Shown here: positions 8,684 to 17,565 of the stretch, in pieces
How the letters are laid out: every line of letters starts with the position of its first letter
Numbering within the stretch: position 1 is the first letter of the stretch
DNA from: an uncultured Mycoplasma sp.
GTDB taxonomy: Bacteria > Bacillota_I > Bacilli_A > Mycoplasmatales > Metamycoplasmataceae
Length of the DNA: 18,618 nt
Reading direction: 5' to 3'
Assembly: GCA_949284615.1 (NCBI GenBank)
Contig: CASDWL010000035.1
Span: 1-18,618, forward strand
Notes under the pieces: generated by a model
Databases searched by the model: none
Told to the model about the DNA's origin: nothing
Seen by the model: the letters and a program-made list of their open reading frames with translations, nothing else
Translations under genes and position numbers: made by a program

Positions 8684-9988
8684 TTACATAGGTTTTTTTA
8701 ATGTTTTAAACATATTAGATTTATATACTTCAACTCCAGGTTGATTAAATGGGTTAATATCTAGTAAATAACCACTAATAGCTACAGCTCTTTCAAAAAA
8801 CATAACAATAGCTCCGAATGTTTCTTCTGAATAATCTTCAATTTGAATATGAATATTTGGTACTCTACCAACTAAAGAATGAGCATCCAAAGTTGCTTCA
8901 AAAGCAATATTATTTATTTCATGAACAGATTTATTTGAAAGATAATTTAATTTATCTAAATCTTCTTCTTGAGGTAATTCTATTACTTTAATATCATATT
9001 TAGGTTTTTTCACTGTTATTACAGTTTCAAACAATACTTTTGATCCTTCTTGAATAATTTGACCTAATGAATGCAAATCTGTTGTAAATAAAGCCGAATG
9101 AGGTAATAAACCTTTTCCATTTTTACCTTCAGATTCAGCAAAAAGTTGTTTTCATCATTCTAAAAAATATTTATGAGCATTTTCATAAGAAACTAACATC
9201 TCTACCGGGTATTTTTTTTGTGTATGTAATAAATATCTAGCAACAGCATATTGATATGCAGGGTTTGTAGATAAATTATTTGAACTATAAGCATCATTTG
9301 CTAATTTAGCCCCTGCAATCATTTTTTTAATATTCAATCCTACACAAGCAAAAGGAAATAGACCTACAGGTGTTAAGACACTAAATCTACCTCCCACATC
9401 ATCTGGAATTACAAATTTTTCATAACCTTTTTTTTCAGCAAGTTCTAGTAAAACACCTTTAGAAGCATCTGTGGTTGCAAATATATAATCTTTAGCATTA
9501 TTCACACCCACTTTATCTTCTAGCATTTTTTTAAATAATCTAAATGCAATAGCAGGCTCTAAAGTTGTTCCAGATTTTGATATTACATTTATTGCAAATT
9601 TTTTATTTTCCACATATTTTAGTTTTTGAACTAAAGCAGTAGATGAAATAGATTCTCCAACAAAAATCACTTCCATTTTTCTTTCACTTCCTGGAAGTTC
9701 GCCTAATACAAAATCTATTCCTGCTCTTACTCCCAAATAAGAACCTCCAATTCCTATAACTACTAAGATTTCTATTTCATCTTTATGTAGTTTTTTAGCA
9801 ATGGCTTCCATTCTATCTAATTCTTTATTATTAATGTTATTGGGTAAATCTTTTCATCCTAAAAAACTTGACCCTTCTAATTCAAATTTTTCCATTTTAT
9901 CATGAATGTTTTTCACTTTGTCAGATCAAGCTAAAATTTCTTTTAAATTCAAATCCGATCTATCAAAATTTATATTTATTTCTTTCAT
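8684..9988 (-). CDS. pgi: Glucose-6-phosphate isomerase
   Basis: Pgi interconverts glucose 6-phosphate and fructose 6-phosphate in glycolysis. The 434-residue protein is continuous with TGA as Trp. It shows GIGGSYLG (79-86), SKSGTT (137-142, sugar-phosphate binding), the signature [11 protein letters not shown] (199-209), DLHSLGQ in the active-site region and [12 protein letters not shown] with the catalytic Lys near the C-terminus. GAGGAG forms a strong Shine-Dalgarno sequence before the ATG at 9988. The start overlaps the end of the S1-domain gene by 13 bases, so the pair is co-transcribed. Confidence 0.97.
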
Positions 9989-10332
9989 TTTTTAATCTCC
10001 TCATTTGTAAAATTAAATAAATTTTGGAATTTGTCAGAAAAATTTTTATTGAAATTAAACTCAAAAGGTGTTTTCAAAAAATGAGTTTTATTTTCTTTTA
10101 AAGAGAACATTAAAATGCCATCTTCTCTAATACTTTTTAATGTTAAGTAAATAATGTCATGTTCTTTAACAATAGAATTTAAATTATTTACATAATAATC
10201 AGATACTTCATTAATATAAACAATACCTTTTTCTCCATTTGTGGTTTCTACTTCAAAAAAATTTTTACCAATAAAAGCAGTTTTACATAGAAAAACTAAT
10301 CCTATTTTATCCTTATTTATTATTTGCACCAT
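9976..10332 (-). CDS. S1-domain RNA-binding protein (YugI/general stress protein 13-like)
   Basis: The 118-residue product is read through a TGA (Trp) to a TAA at 9976-9978. An S1 fold occupies about residues 5-80: strands IGLVFLCKTAFIGKNFFEVE and GEKGIVYINEVSDYYVNN, then ILMFSLKEN. The INEVSDYYV stretch matches the ISEVSDxFV signature of the single-S1 Gsp13/YugI group, proteins thought to bind RNA or the ribosome. The C-terminal tail is rich in Phe and Asn. No Shine-Dalgarno sequence is evident. It lies 20 bases after the winged-helix gene and overlaps pgi. Confidence 0.8.
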
Positions 10333-10352
10333 TACAATAATAATTTTAATAC

Positions 10353-11117
10353 TTATACAAAAAGTTGGGCAATTTTTATGCCTTTATGTTTATCAATTTC
10401 CAAAAAATTATCAGGTAATTTATTTTTTAATTGAAAAATCATTTGATCTACAACACGAGATTTTTGTTTATTATCAATTCCATATATTTTTTTAAATATT
10501 CTGTCTTTAGAAACAAAATTTTTTTTGCCAAAAAATTCTTTCATTAAAATTTCTAGAATCTGAAAACCTTTGTTGGTCATATTCACTTCTTTATTATTTA
10601 CAACAACCTTTCTTTTAATTAAATCTATAATAACTCCATTATGTATTAATACTAATTTACTATGACTATCATCCCATTTTCTTCTTAAGATTGAAAATAA
10701 TTTTCACCTTAAATATTTTTCTTTATTTTCTTCAGAATCATAATAATCATCAGAAATATAAATAATATTATCTGCTCCATTTTTAAAATATTGGATATCA
10801 TTGTTATCTATTTTATCTTTAAACAGAACCAATTGAAAGTTAGCATTTAATTCATGTAATTTAGAATAAAAATTTCAAGCAAAAATATATTCATATGATT
10901 TAATAAAATCCACAAAAAAGAAATCAATTTTTTCAATATTATTAATAGATAAATTCTCTAAATCTTTTATTGAAAAGTTTTGAATATAAGATACATTGAT
11001 GTTTAAATAATCAGATATATAATCAAATAATTTTTGGAATAATTCAATATTAGAAGTTGGGTTTAAGACAACTTTAATATTAAGTTTTTTAGTAGTTATA
11101 AATTTATTTTGAATCAT
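10353..11117 (-). CDS. OmpR/PhoB-type winged-helix regulator with degenerate receiver-like N-terminus
   Basis: Reading two TGA codons as Trp gives 254 residues. The C-terminal part (about 165-254) has the winged-helix pattern of OmpR/PhoB proteins: NMTNKGFQILEILM, VSKDRIFKKIYG, RVVDQMIFQLKNKL and a final KHKGIKIAQ where the family has RGxGY. The N-terminal 125 residues look like a worn receiver domain: strand IKVVLN, DFFFVDF with a possible acceptor Asp70, QLVLF, and KNGADNIIY (112-120) in place of the usual GADDYL segment. The acidic pair that binds magnesium is missing after the first strand. Phosphorylation is therefore doubtful. It is probably an orphan transcription factor. The mRNA would be nearly leaderless. 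Confidence 0.75.
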
Positions 11118-11129
11118 ATCTTTATAGTC

Positions 11130-11142
11130 ATTATACTATAAT
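11130..11142. promoter_or_regulatory. Face-to-face -10 boxes of the divergent regulator and recO promoters
   Basis: TATAAT on the + strand at 11137-11142 ends seven bases before the recO ATG. TATAAT on the - strand at 11130-11135 ends 12 bases before the regulator ATG. Only one base separates them, so polymerase could occupy just one at a time. Both transcripts would have almost no 5' leader. Confidence 0.6.
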
Positions 11143-11149
11143 TAAATAG

Positions 11150-11809
11150 ATGATAACGTCTTTAGGGTTAGTTTTAAGTATACATAATAAAAATGATCAT
11201 GATGCAATAATAAAAATTTTAACTGAAGATAAAATTGTTTATTTATTAGCAAAGGGATTTAATAAATTAGACAGCAAAAATAGGTCTAATGTTTTTATTG
11301 GTTCTATATCTCAATTTGAGTATTTTTTAGATTATGGAAAAAACAATTATTATTTATTAAAAACATCAGAATTAAAATATTTGTTTGATTTCTCTAGTCA
11401 CAACTATTTTTTTCAAGAAATATGTAACATTTTTAAATTTATTAATGACCCTAATTCTGTAATATTTAATATTTATTTGAATTTCGTAAAAGATTTTCAA
11501 AATAATATAGAGAAGCATCAATTTTTTTTAACATTTTTAATTAGTAAGTGTTTGGATATTAATGGAAAAAAATTAAATTATCAATCTTGTGTTATATGTC
11601 AAACAAAAAAGAATTTATATTGTTTTAATATTTATGAAGGTGGAATGTTATGTTTTGATCATAAAATGAATAATCAACCAACATCATTAAAATTATTAAA
11701 ATCTTTTTATTATTTGGGTTCTAATTTTAATGAATATTTTTTATATACAGATGAATTAGATAATAATTTGTTGAAAAATTATTTAAACGATTTTCTTAAT
11801 GAGTATTAA
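11150..11809 (+). CDS. recO: DNA repair protein RecO
   Basis: RecO helps load RecA on SSB-coated single-stranded DNA during gap repair. The 219-residue protein is of normal mollicute size. The N-terminal OB fold starts TSLGLVLSIHNKNDHDAIIKILTEDKIV and continues with the typical LLAKGFNKLDSKNR. A helical domain follows, with a zinc site C147-x2-C150 and C168-x2-H171 (CVIC, CFDH). The ATG lies just after a TATAAT, so translation is likely leaderless. Its 3' end overlaps the convergent hydrolase gene by 14 bases. Confidence 0.9.
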   Translation: MITSLGLVLSIHNKNDHDAIIKILTEDKIVYLLAKGFNKLDSKNRSNVFIGSISQFEYFLDYGKNNYYLLKTSELKYLFDFSSHNYFFQEICNIFKFINDPNSVIFNIYLNFVKDFQNNIEKHQFFLTFLISKCLDINGKKLNYQSCVICQTKKNLYCFNIYEGGMLCFDHKMNNQPTSLKLLKSFYYLGSNFNEYFLYTDELDNNLLKNYLNDFLNEY

Positions 11810-12632
11810 TAAATGTTTTAATAGTCTCTACAATTTTGTCAAAACCTTCTTCATACATTAAAATATGTTTAGCATTAGGAATTAAATCAACATTAATATG
11901 TTTATTTCTTTTTATATTGTTGAATAATTTATTGTTAGACATAATATCATTTGAACCTTGTCAATAAAATAAAGATGTATAAGGTTTTTTCTTTTTAAAT
12001 AATCTTTTAATTTTTAATGAACCTTTTCAAATAGCTATTTCTTCAGAGCAAGAACCTTTAGTATCAGTATTTAATTCATTTAATTTCAATAAAAATTTTG
12101 AATTAGACAACATGGAATAATTGACTTTTGCACTATATCTATAATCTCAATTAAATAAAAAACATAAAAATACTCTAATAAATATTTTAAGTTTAGTGCT
12201 CTTTTTTTCTATCATTATGTCTTTGGGATAAAATGGTATTGATCAACTAAAAACACCATTAACTTTATTTTTAAATTTATATCCATATAAAGATGCATAA
12301 AGTCCACCCATAGATTCACCACATACATAGACTTTTTTATATTTTTTCTTTAAATAAGTTACAACATTATCAATATCAGTTAAATGTTTTTTTACACTTG
12401 TAGATGATTTTAAATTAGAACCTACATGTCCTCTTTGCTCTATGGAATAAAAATCATAAATATTTAGACCATTTAATAAAGGTTTTACAATCTTGGTTTT
12501 TCCATTTAGTCCATGATAGTAAATAATTGCAATATCTGAAACATTATTTTGAGAACTAGGTCAAAACAAAGCCAAATAGTTTTGACCATTGATATTCATA
12601 GTTATTTTTTGTGTTTCATTAACTGTGGACAT
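11796..12632 (-). CDS. Alpha/beta hydrolase (lysophospholipase/monoglyceride lipase-like)
   Basis: The 278-residue protein, with Trp from TGA codons, has the alpha/beta hydrolase order. The oxyanion region is YYHGLNGK (about 39-45). Next comes QRGHVGSN, then the nucleophile elbow CGESMGG with Ser107. The acid is probably Asp229 in QGSNDIM, and the His is His256 in NAKHILM. No signal peptide is seen, so it is probably cytoplasmic. The family includes lipases and esterases that mycoplasmas use to release fatty acids from host lipids; the exact substrate cannot be told. The ATG is only 11 bases after the tRNA-Trp 3' end, and a shared transcript is likely. Confidence 0.85.
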
Positions 12633-12643
12633 ACTTTATGATA

Positions 12644-12717
12644 TGGCAGAGGTTAGAGGAATCGAACCCCTACAAGCAGGTTTGGAATCTGCAGTACTAC
12701 CATTATACTAAACCTCT
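12644..12717 (-). tRNA. trnW: tRNA-Trp (anticodon CCA)
   Basis: The 74-nt cloverleaf on the - strand has a perfect seven-pair acceptor stem (AGAGGTT/AACCTCT), a D arm GTAT/GTAC, a loop TTCCAAA, a T arm with TTCGATT loop, and an encoded 3' CCA after a G discriminator. The loop places CCA at positions 34-36, so it reads UGG. The alternative anticodon TCC would leave two mismatches in the anticodon stem. One mismatch, A31-C39, remains at the base of the anticodon loop. A second tRNA-Trp with UCA would be needed to read the many UGA codons; it is not in this window. Confidence 0.93.
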
Positions 12718-12743
12718 TTATATAATAATATATTTAAATTATA

Positions 12744-13720
12744 TTATTCAATCATAGTCATCTCTAAAATATTTTTTCCATTTTCTTTATAAACATCATC
12801 TATTCTAAATTTAGAATTCCTTTTTATTAATATTTGAGCATCACCATTTTTAAAATTATTATTTATATTAAAACCTGAAACATATGCAACACCTTGCATT
12901 AAATAAGGAATTCTAATTTTGAAAATACATGGTTCATCTAAAGGAGGATCTAATTTATCTGTAATCCAATTATGTCCTATAGAAAACTTACTTGCATTTA
13001 CATAATCTGTAGTTGTAGATAAAAATCCATAGTTTTCTATTATAGTACCTATTTTGATAAGTTCAAAATCTACTATTTCATTTTCTTTAAAAACCAACAT
13101 AGATTTAAATTCAGTTTCCATGAATTCTACTCCATGGTACACAATTAAATTTAATGGACTAAAAGCAGTAGGATAATTTAATATTTCATCTAATAAGGCA
13201 TAATCATTCCCTCTAATTTCATTTATATCTTTAACTTTAGATAACATCTCTTCTCCTGCAAACTCAAAAAATCTTTTTTCTACAAAAGAGTTTGGAGGAA
13301 TTTTATTTTGGGTAAAGATATATTTCAAAAGTGCCCAAAACAATTAGAATATAGTTGTAAAGCTTGACGAGGGGTATCGCAAAATAAATTTATGTATTTT
13401 GAATCTTCATCCAATTGTCAATCTTTTATTTCTCCCAAATTACTAATTCATTCATTCCAAAATATATTTCCAAATTCATCGCTTTTTTTATTTACAGTGC
13501 CAACCAATTCCTCTGGTGTAAAAGAAGGATTGTTGTTTTGAATTTCATTAAATAAATTAAAATAACATTGGATCCTATATACTTATTTCAATCTACATCT
13601 TCATTTATAGATATTTGTTGTGTTGTGGAACAGCTTGTGCAATATATATATATATATACTTGTTATAAAAAATAATGAAGATGATATAAATAATTTAAGT
13701 TTTTTCTTTTGCATATTCAT
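12744..13720 (-). pseudogene. Broken ADP-ribosyltransferase-like lipoprotein gene
   Basis: The longest intact piece (12744-13343) matches the ADP-ribosyltransferase exoenzyme fold: VYHGVEF, GFLSTTTDYVNASKF (the S-T-T motif), IFKIRIP, GVAYVSGF and GDAQILIKRNSKF. Upstream in other frames lie a helical region (FTPEELVGTVNKKSDEFG, QALQLYSNCF) and a start at 13720 with a basic, hydrophobic signal peptide (KKKLKLFISSSLFFITS). Three breaks separate them. Losing one TA unit in the (TA)n tract restores the first joint and gives a Cys-containing lipobox-like end (YCTSCSTTQ). One missing base near 13566-13572 and one missing T at 13337-13340 explain the others. Expected catalytic Arg and Glu seem replaced by His (VYHG) and Gln (DAQ). 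It is probably a non-functional former toxin or surface enzyme. Trp is coded by both TGG and TGA. Confidence 0.75.
13642..13658. repeat. (TA)n dinucleotide microsatellite inside the signal-peptide region
   Basis: Seventeen bases of uninterrupted AT/TA repeat. It lies about 20 codons after the start of the lipoprotein gene on the - strand. Loss of two bases, or gain of four, joins the signal peptide to the frame that follows. Confidence 0.85.
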
Positions 13721-13730
13721 AATATTAATT

Positions 13731-13736
13731 AGTATA
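13731..13736 (-). promoter_or_regulatory. Putative -10 box of the lipoprotein pseudogene
   Basis: TATACT on the - strand ends 10 bases before the ATG at 13720. This would leave a leader of only a few bases. No convincing -35 box is seen. Confidence 0.4.
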
Positions 13737-13763
13737 TTGTATATATAATAGAATTTTTATTAA

Positions 13764-13793
13764 TTCACATTTGTTAATTCTTTAATTTATAAT
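13764..13793 (+). promoter_or_regulatory. Putative promoter of the M64 peptidase gene
   Basis: TTCACA (13764-13769), one base off TTGACA, is separated by 18 bases from a perfect TATAAT (13788-13793). The ATG follows eight bases later, so the transcript would be leaderless or nearly so. Confidence 0.55.
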
Positions 13794-13801
13794 TAATAAT
13801 T

Positions 13802-16800
13802 ATGCTTAAAAAAACAATTTTAAATATTGGTTTATTATCAGTTTTTACATTTACACCATTATTTATTTCGAATAAAGAAAATATTACAGACAAGATATTT
13901 GCCAAAATAATTGAAAGAGAAAATCAAAATTATATTTATCCTACAGCTAAAGTAGATCCTATTTTTCTATTACAACTTTAAGAAAAACAGGAGATGATAA
14001 AAACAAAATAAATATATTATTACTTGGAGATAATTATGATGCTGAAGATTCTCCAACAGATTTTGCAGATTATGTTTATGATGAATATGTCATCCCTTGA
14101 TTATCAACACCTTTAAGCAAAAATTTTATAGAAAATAAAGATTATAAAAATATGGGTACTAAAAATACATTTACAGGAGTAATGAATGACAAATTCAATA
14201 TTTATTCCATTCAACCAATTGGAGAGAAAGTGAATAGTACTGTAAATAATAATTCTTCTTTTTTTGGTCTTTGAAACACTTCTTCAAATTCATCATCAGA
14301 GTTTAATCTTAGACAATGAGGACCTGTTAAAACCAATGTTTTACTTTGAGATGGAACTAATAATTTTTTACAAGATGGCGGCGTATTTGGGTTTAATTCA
14401 ACATCTATTATATTTAATAGTTATACTCTTGGAAGAGTTAATGCTGCCTATCATAATATTCCAATTATGAGTAAGATGGATGATGCATATGTCTGAGTTC
14501 ATGAATTAGGTCATTCAATATTTAGATTAAGTGATGAATATCCTGAAAATGCTCGCCCTGGTATAAATGTACAATATATTTATGACAAACAGAATATCGA
14601 TGAAATTCAATGAAAAGAATTTTTAGGATTTAGAGGTGTTGGTGTAAATTATGTTGATAATTCACGAGCTCTTGCAACCCCTACTATAGATTGTTCTATG
14701 AAAACACATATTAATTCAGATTTTTGTCCTGTTTGTCATCATTATATGTTTTATTTAATGGCAAAAACAACACAACAAGAGTTATTTTATGTAGCCGATC
14801 CTCAATTAACACCTGAAAGAGATTTTGATTGAGATAGTCCATACAATTCAACATCAAATTTAGAAAGAATGGAACTTTATAGTGTTAATATAGCTGATGC
14901 ACAAGGTAAAAAATTAGATTTTCGTACTGTTGTAGATAATATAACTTCAAATTCCAGAAGAGTAAGATTAAGAGTTTCTATTAAAGATTCTCTTGGAACA
15001 GATGTGTGAAGTGATGAATCTGAAGAATTTGTGATTAATCCTGGAGAATTAAAACAATTAAAATTATTAACCAAAATAGCACCTACAGATTTGGCAAATA
15101 AACAGTATTCTATAATTGGTGAAGTCATAGATCTGGATAATAATACAGTTATTGCAACAAGTATGGATCGAAAAAATTTGTACTGATATACAAATAATGA
15201 TAAGTACTATTTTGATCGTTATGCAAATAGTGCTGGGAAATGAACATATAAAATTACTATAAATTTTAAAAATAGTAAAACTGGGCAACCATTACCTAAT
15301 ATTAAACCCACAGTAATTATTAAACGTGATGGGGAAACACATAAATTCGAAAATATATTATTTAATGGATATAAATTTGATGAACAAAAAAGTTTAAGTA
15401 ATTATCCTAATAAAGAAGTTACTATAGATAAAAAAAATATTACTGTGGATTATTATTATGATGAATTGCCTTATAAAAATTTAAAATTAAAATTGGTGGA
15501 TTCAAATAATCAAGAAGTTCAATCTAAAACTGTTAAAGTTTATGAAGGGCAAAATTTTATTCCGAAATATTCTGATTTCTTTATGTACAATTTAACAGAA
15601 TTTGTTAATAATAAAAACAATAAAAATTGAGTTTATTCTGTAGAACCTCCTAAAAATGCTTTAATATTAAATTACAATGATATAACAAGCAATCAAACTG
15701 AATTAATTTATACAGTATCAACAGAAGTTCCTGTTTATGATAATTTTGCTGAATTAAATATATTACAAGGAGAAAGAACAGTTCCTATAAATAATGGATC
15801 GTCCATATCTCAAGTATTAATAAATAAGTTTAATTATGATTTTACAGCAAATGATAATAATTTGAATATTGTATATAATAATATAAATTTTGATATACCT
15901 GGAGATTATAAATTAATTATTTATTTTAATGGATATATGAATGATATATATAAATCTGAGAAATCTTTTAGAGAAATAAATGTAAAAGTAACACCTAATT
16001 CATCTTTTGCTGGCGAAGATAAATTAGAAAGTGAAAAAGCGAGATTAAATCTAATTAACTATTTATGATTTAACGAATTTGATAATTCATCAGGAGCAAT
16101 TAATGATTTTGATGCAATTAATCAAAACAATATTTTAAGTAAAGTACAAAATTTATCATTAGATTCTCAAAATTTTAATTATGAAGTAGTAGACTTTACA
16201 AAAGAAATTCCTAATGTAACTCCCAATGCAATTTTTTATGGTTTTAAATTTAAAATCAAAATTACATTAAAAGCAAATAATAAATCAGTTATTACAAAAG
16301 AATATCAAAGATACTTATCATTAGATGGAGAATCAAGTGATGACACAATTAATGAGATATTAAGTGAGATTAACAGGATAAATAACTTAAATTTGAAATT
16401 ACAAAAAGAGATATGAACTCAAGAAGAAATCAATAATATTAATCAACAAAATTTATTGGATAATATCTTAAACTGAGTTACAACTCAAGGATTTACTTAT
16501 CAAGTTGTAGATTTTAAAAATATAGATTCTAATTTCCACTTTAAAATTAGAGTGTTGAAAAATGGACTTTCAAGAGATAGTAATGAATTTAAATTAGCAT
16601 ATCAAATTGATAATACTGCTCCTGTAGATCCTAATCAAAAATTACTTGATGATGAAATTTCTAGAATTAATTCATTAAATTTAATATTGACTCAAAATAC
16701 ATTTACTCAAGAAGAAATAAATGGAATTAATCAAAGCAATTTGCATAATTACATTAGTGAATGAACTCAAGTAATTAATTCATCTAATTTTCAGCATGAA

Positions 16801-17358
16801 ATAATTAATTTTAATAATTTAAATAATAATTTTAGTTTCAATATTAAGGTAACCAAAGGTTCATTATTTGCTACTTCAAAACAATTTAACTTAGGATATT
16901 CAATCAATGAAATTATTGACAATTCGTTAAATGAAGAAAAAGATAGAGTAGACCAACTACCTATTACATGAAATTCAAATTTAGACAATCTTACTGAAGA
17001 AGAATTTGGAAATTTAATAAATAATCAAAACAATGATAAAATACTTGAATATTTAAGTAATTGAGAACCAAATAGTAGTAAATTTACATATGATTTTTCT
17101 TTAACGCCAATTAATGAATTAGTTAATAATAAACAAACAGTTTTATTAACTATAAGCATTAGTAATCAATCTGGAGATAAAGTAACATCAACAAAAGAAT
17201 TGGTTGTTTCTATTAATACAAATAATACAAACTCTATAGAATCAAATGATGAATCAAACTTACCAATTATTTTATCTGCTACAATTATTCCTTCAGCAGC
17301 AGCAATAGCTGCAGGAACAGGTTTTATTGTTTATAAAACAAAAAGACGTAGATATTAA
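13802..17358 (+). CDS. Secreted M64-family (IgA-protease type) zinc metallopeptidase with membrane anchor, frameshifted
   Basis: After restoring one T in the run at 13962-13966, this is one protein of about 1185 residues; as given, the first frame ends at 13981 after 59 codons. The N-terminal signal segment (KKTILNIGLLSVFTFTPLFI) has no lipobox Cys. The catalytic domain carries HELGHSIFRLSDEY at about 234-247 and a Cys cluster (CSM near 298, FCPVC near 308-312). Both are marks of peptidase family M64, which includes a bacterial IgA protease. Beta-rich modules follow (about 480-730), then four repeats of about 100 residues, and a C-terminal helix LPIILSATIIPSAAAIAAG ending in KTKRRRY. It is probably displayed on the cell surface and cleaves host proteins; IgA as target is inference. 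Every Trp I noted in it is TGA. Confidence 0.82.
16009..17220 (+). repeat. Four degenerate protein repeats of about 100 residues in the M64 peptidase
   Basis: The units begin near 16009, 16348, 16639 and 16921. Shared marks are INxLNL, then W/FTQEEIN-IN-QNL (or LTEEEFGNLINNQN), a Trp 12-15 residues later, and a beta-rich second half such as FTYQVVDF. The pattern resembles the Lipoprotein_17-type domain of mycoplasma variable surface proteins. Divergence is too great for easy recombination at DNA level. Confidence 0.6.
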
Positions 17359-17429
17359 TTAGTAAAATCAAAATGTTATATTCTATTTAAAAAAATCTTG
17401 ATTAATTTTAAAAAAATAAAAAAATTGTG

Positions 17430-17435
17430 TAAAAT
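17430..17435 (+). promoter_or_regulatory. Putative -10 box of the 5S rRNA gene
   Basis: TAAAAT ends seven bases before the first paired base of the 5S RNA. No clear -35 box is present. Confidence 0.45.
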
Positions 17436-17442
17436 AAATAAT

Positions 17443-17543
17443 GAGTGGTAATAGCAAAGGGGATCACCTGAATCCATTCCGAACTCAGTAGTTAAGCCCT
17501 TTAACGCCGACAATACCAGTGATGGGAAGATAGGAAACTGCTC
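17443..17543 (+). rRNA. rrf: 5S ribosomal RNA
   Basis: The roughly 101-nt segment has the conserved 5S core: GATCACCTGAATCCATTCCG, then AACTCAG and AGTTAAGCCC. The ends pair as helix I (GAGTGGT with ACTGCTC, two G-U pairs). The precise ends may extend a base or two. It stands alone, with a protein gene on each side and no 16S or 23S in the window, as in mycoplasmas whose 5S gene is unlinked from the other rRNA genes. Confidence 0.95.
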
Positions 17544-17550
17544 TTTTTTT
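17541..17550 (+). terminator. T run ending the 5S transcript
   Basis: Helix I of the 5S RNA is followed directly by seven T. The ribosomal RNA's closing helix plus this run can act as an intrinsic terminator. Confidence 0.5.
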
Positions 17551-17565
17551 ATGCCAAAATTAAAT

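Noticed and set aside
3946..9811. Apparent truncations of tsaB, argS, pgi and others at TGA
   Set aside because: TGA falls at conserved Trp positions and the frames continue to TAA; this is genetic code 4, not decay.
10241..10495. A + strand frame across the S1 and winged-helix genes
   Set aside because: It spans the gap between two well-supported - strand genes and encodes low-complexity hydrophobic sequence only.
14264..14470. A + strand frame inside the M64 peptidase
   Set aside because: It lies out of frame with the catalytic domain, whose own frame is open here with TGA as Trp.
14877..15288. Cys-rich - strand frames opposite the M64 peptidase
   Set aside because: The apparent Cys-rich stretch is the reverse of Asn/Thr-rich coding; no start signal or homology pattern is visible.
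16009..17220. CRISPR-like or tandem DNA repeat
   Set aside because: The periodicity is at protein level only; DNA copies are divergent and there are no regular spacers.
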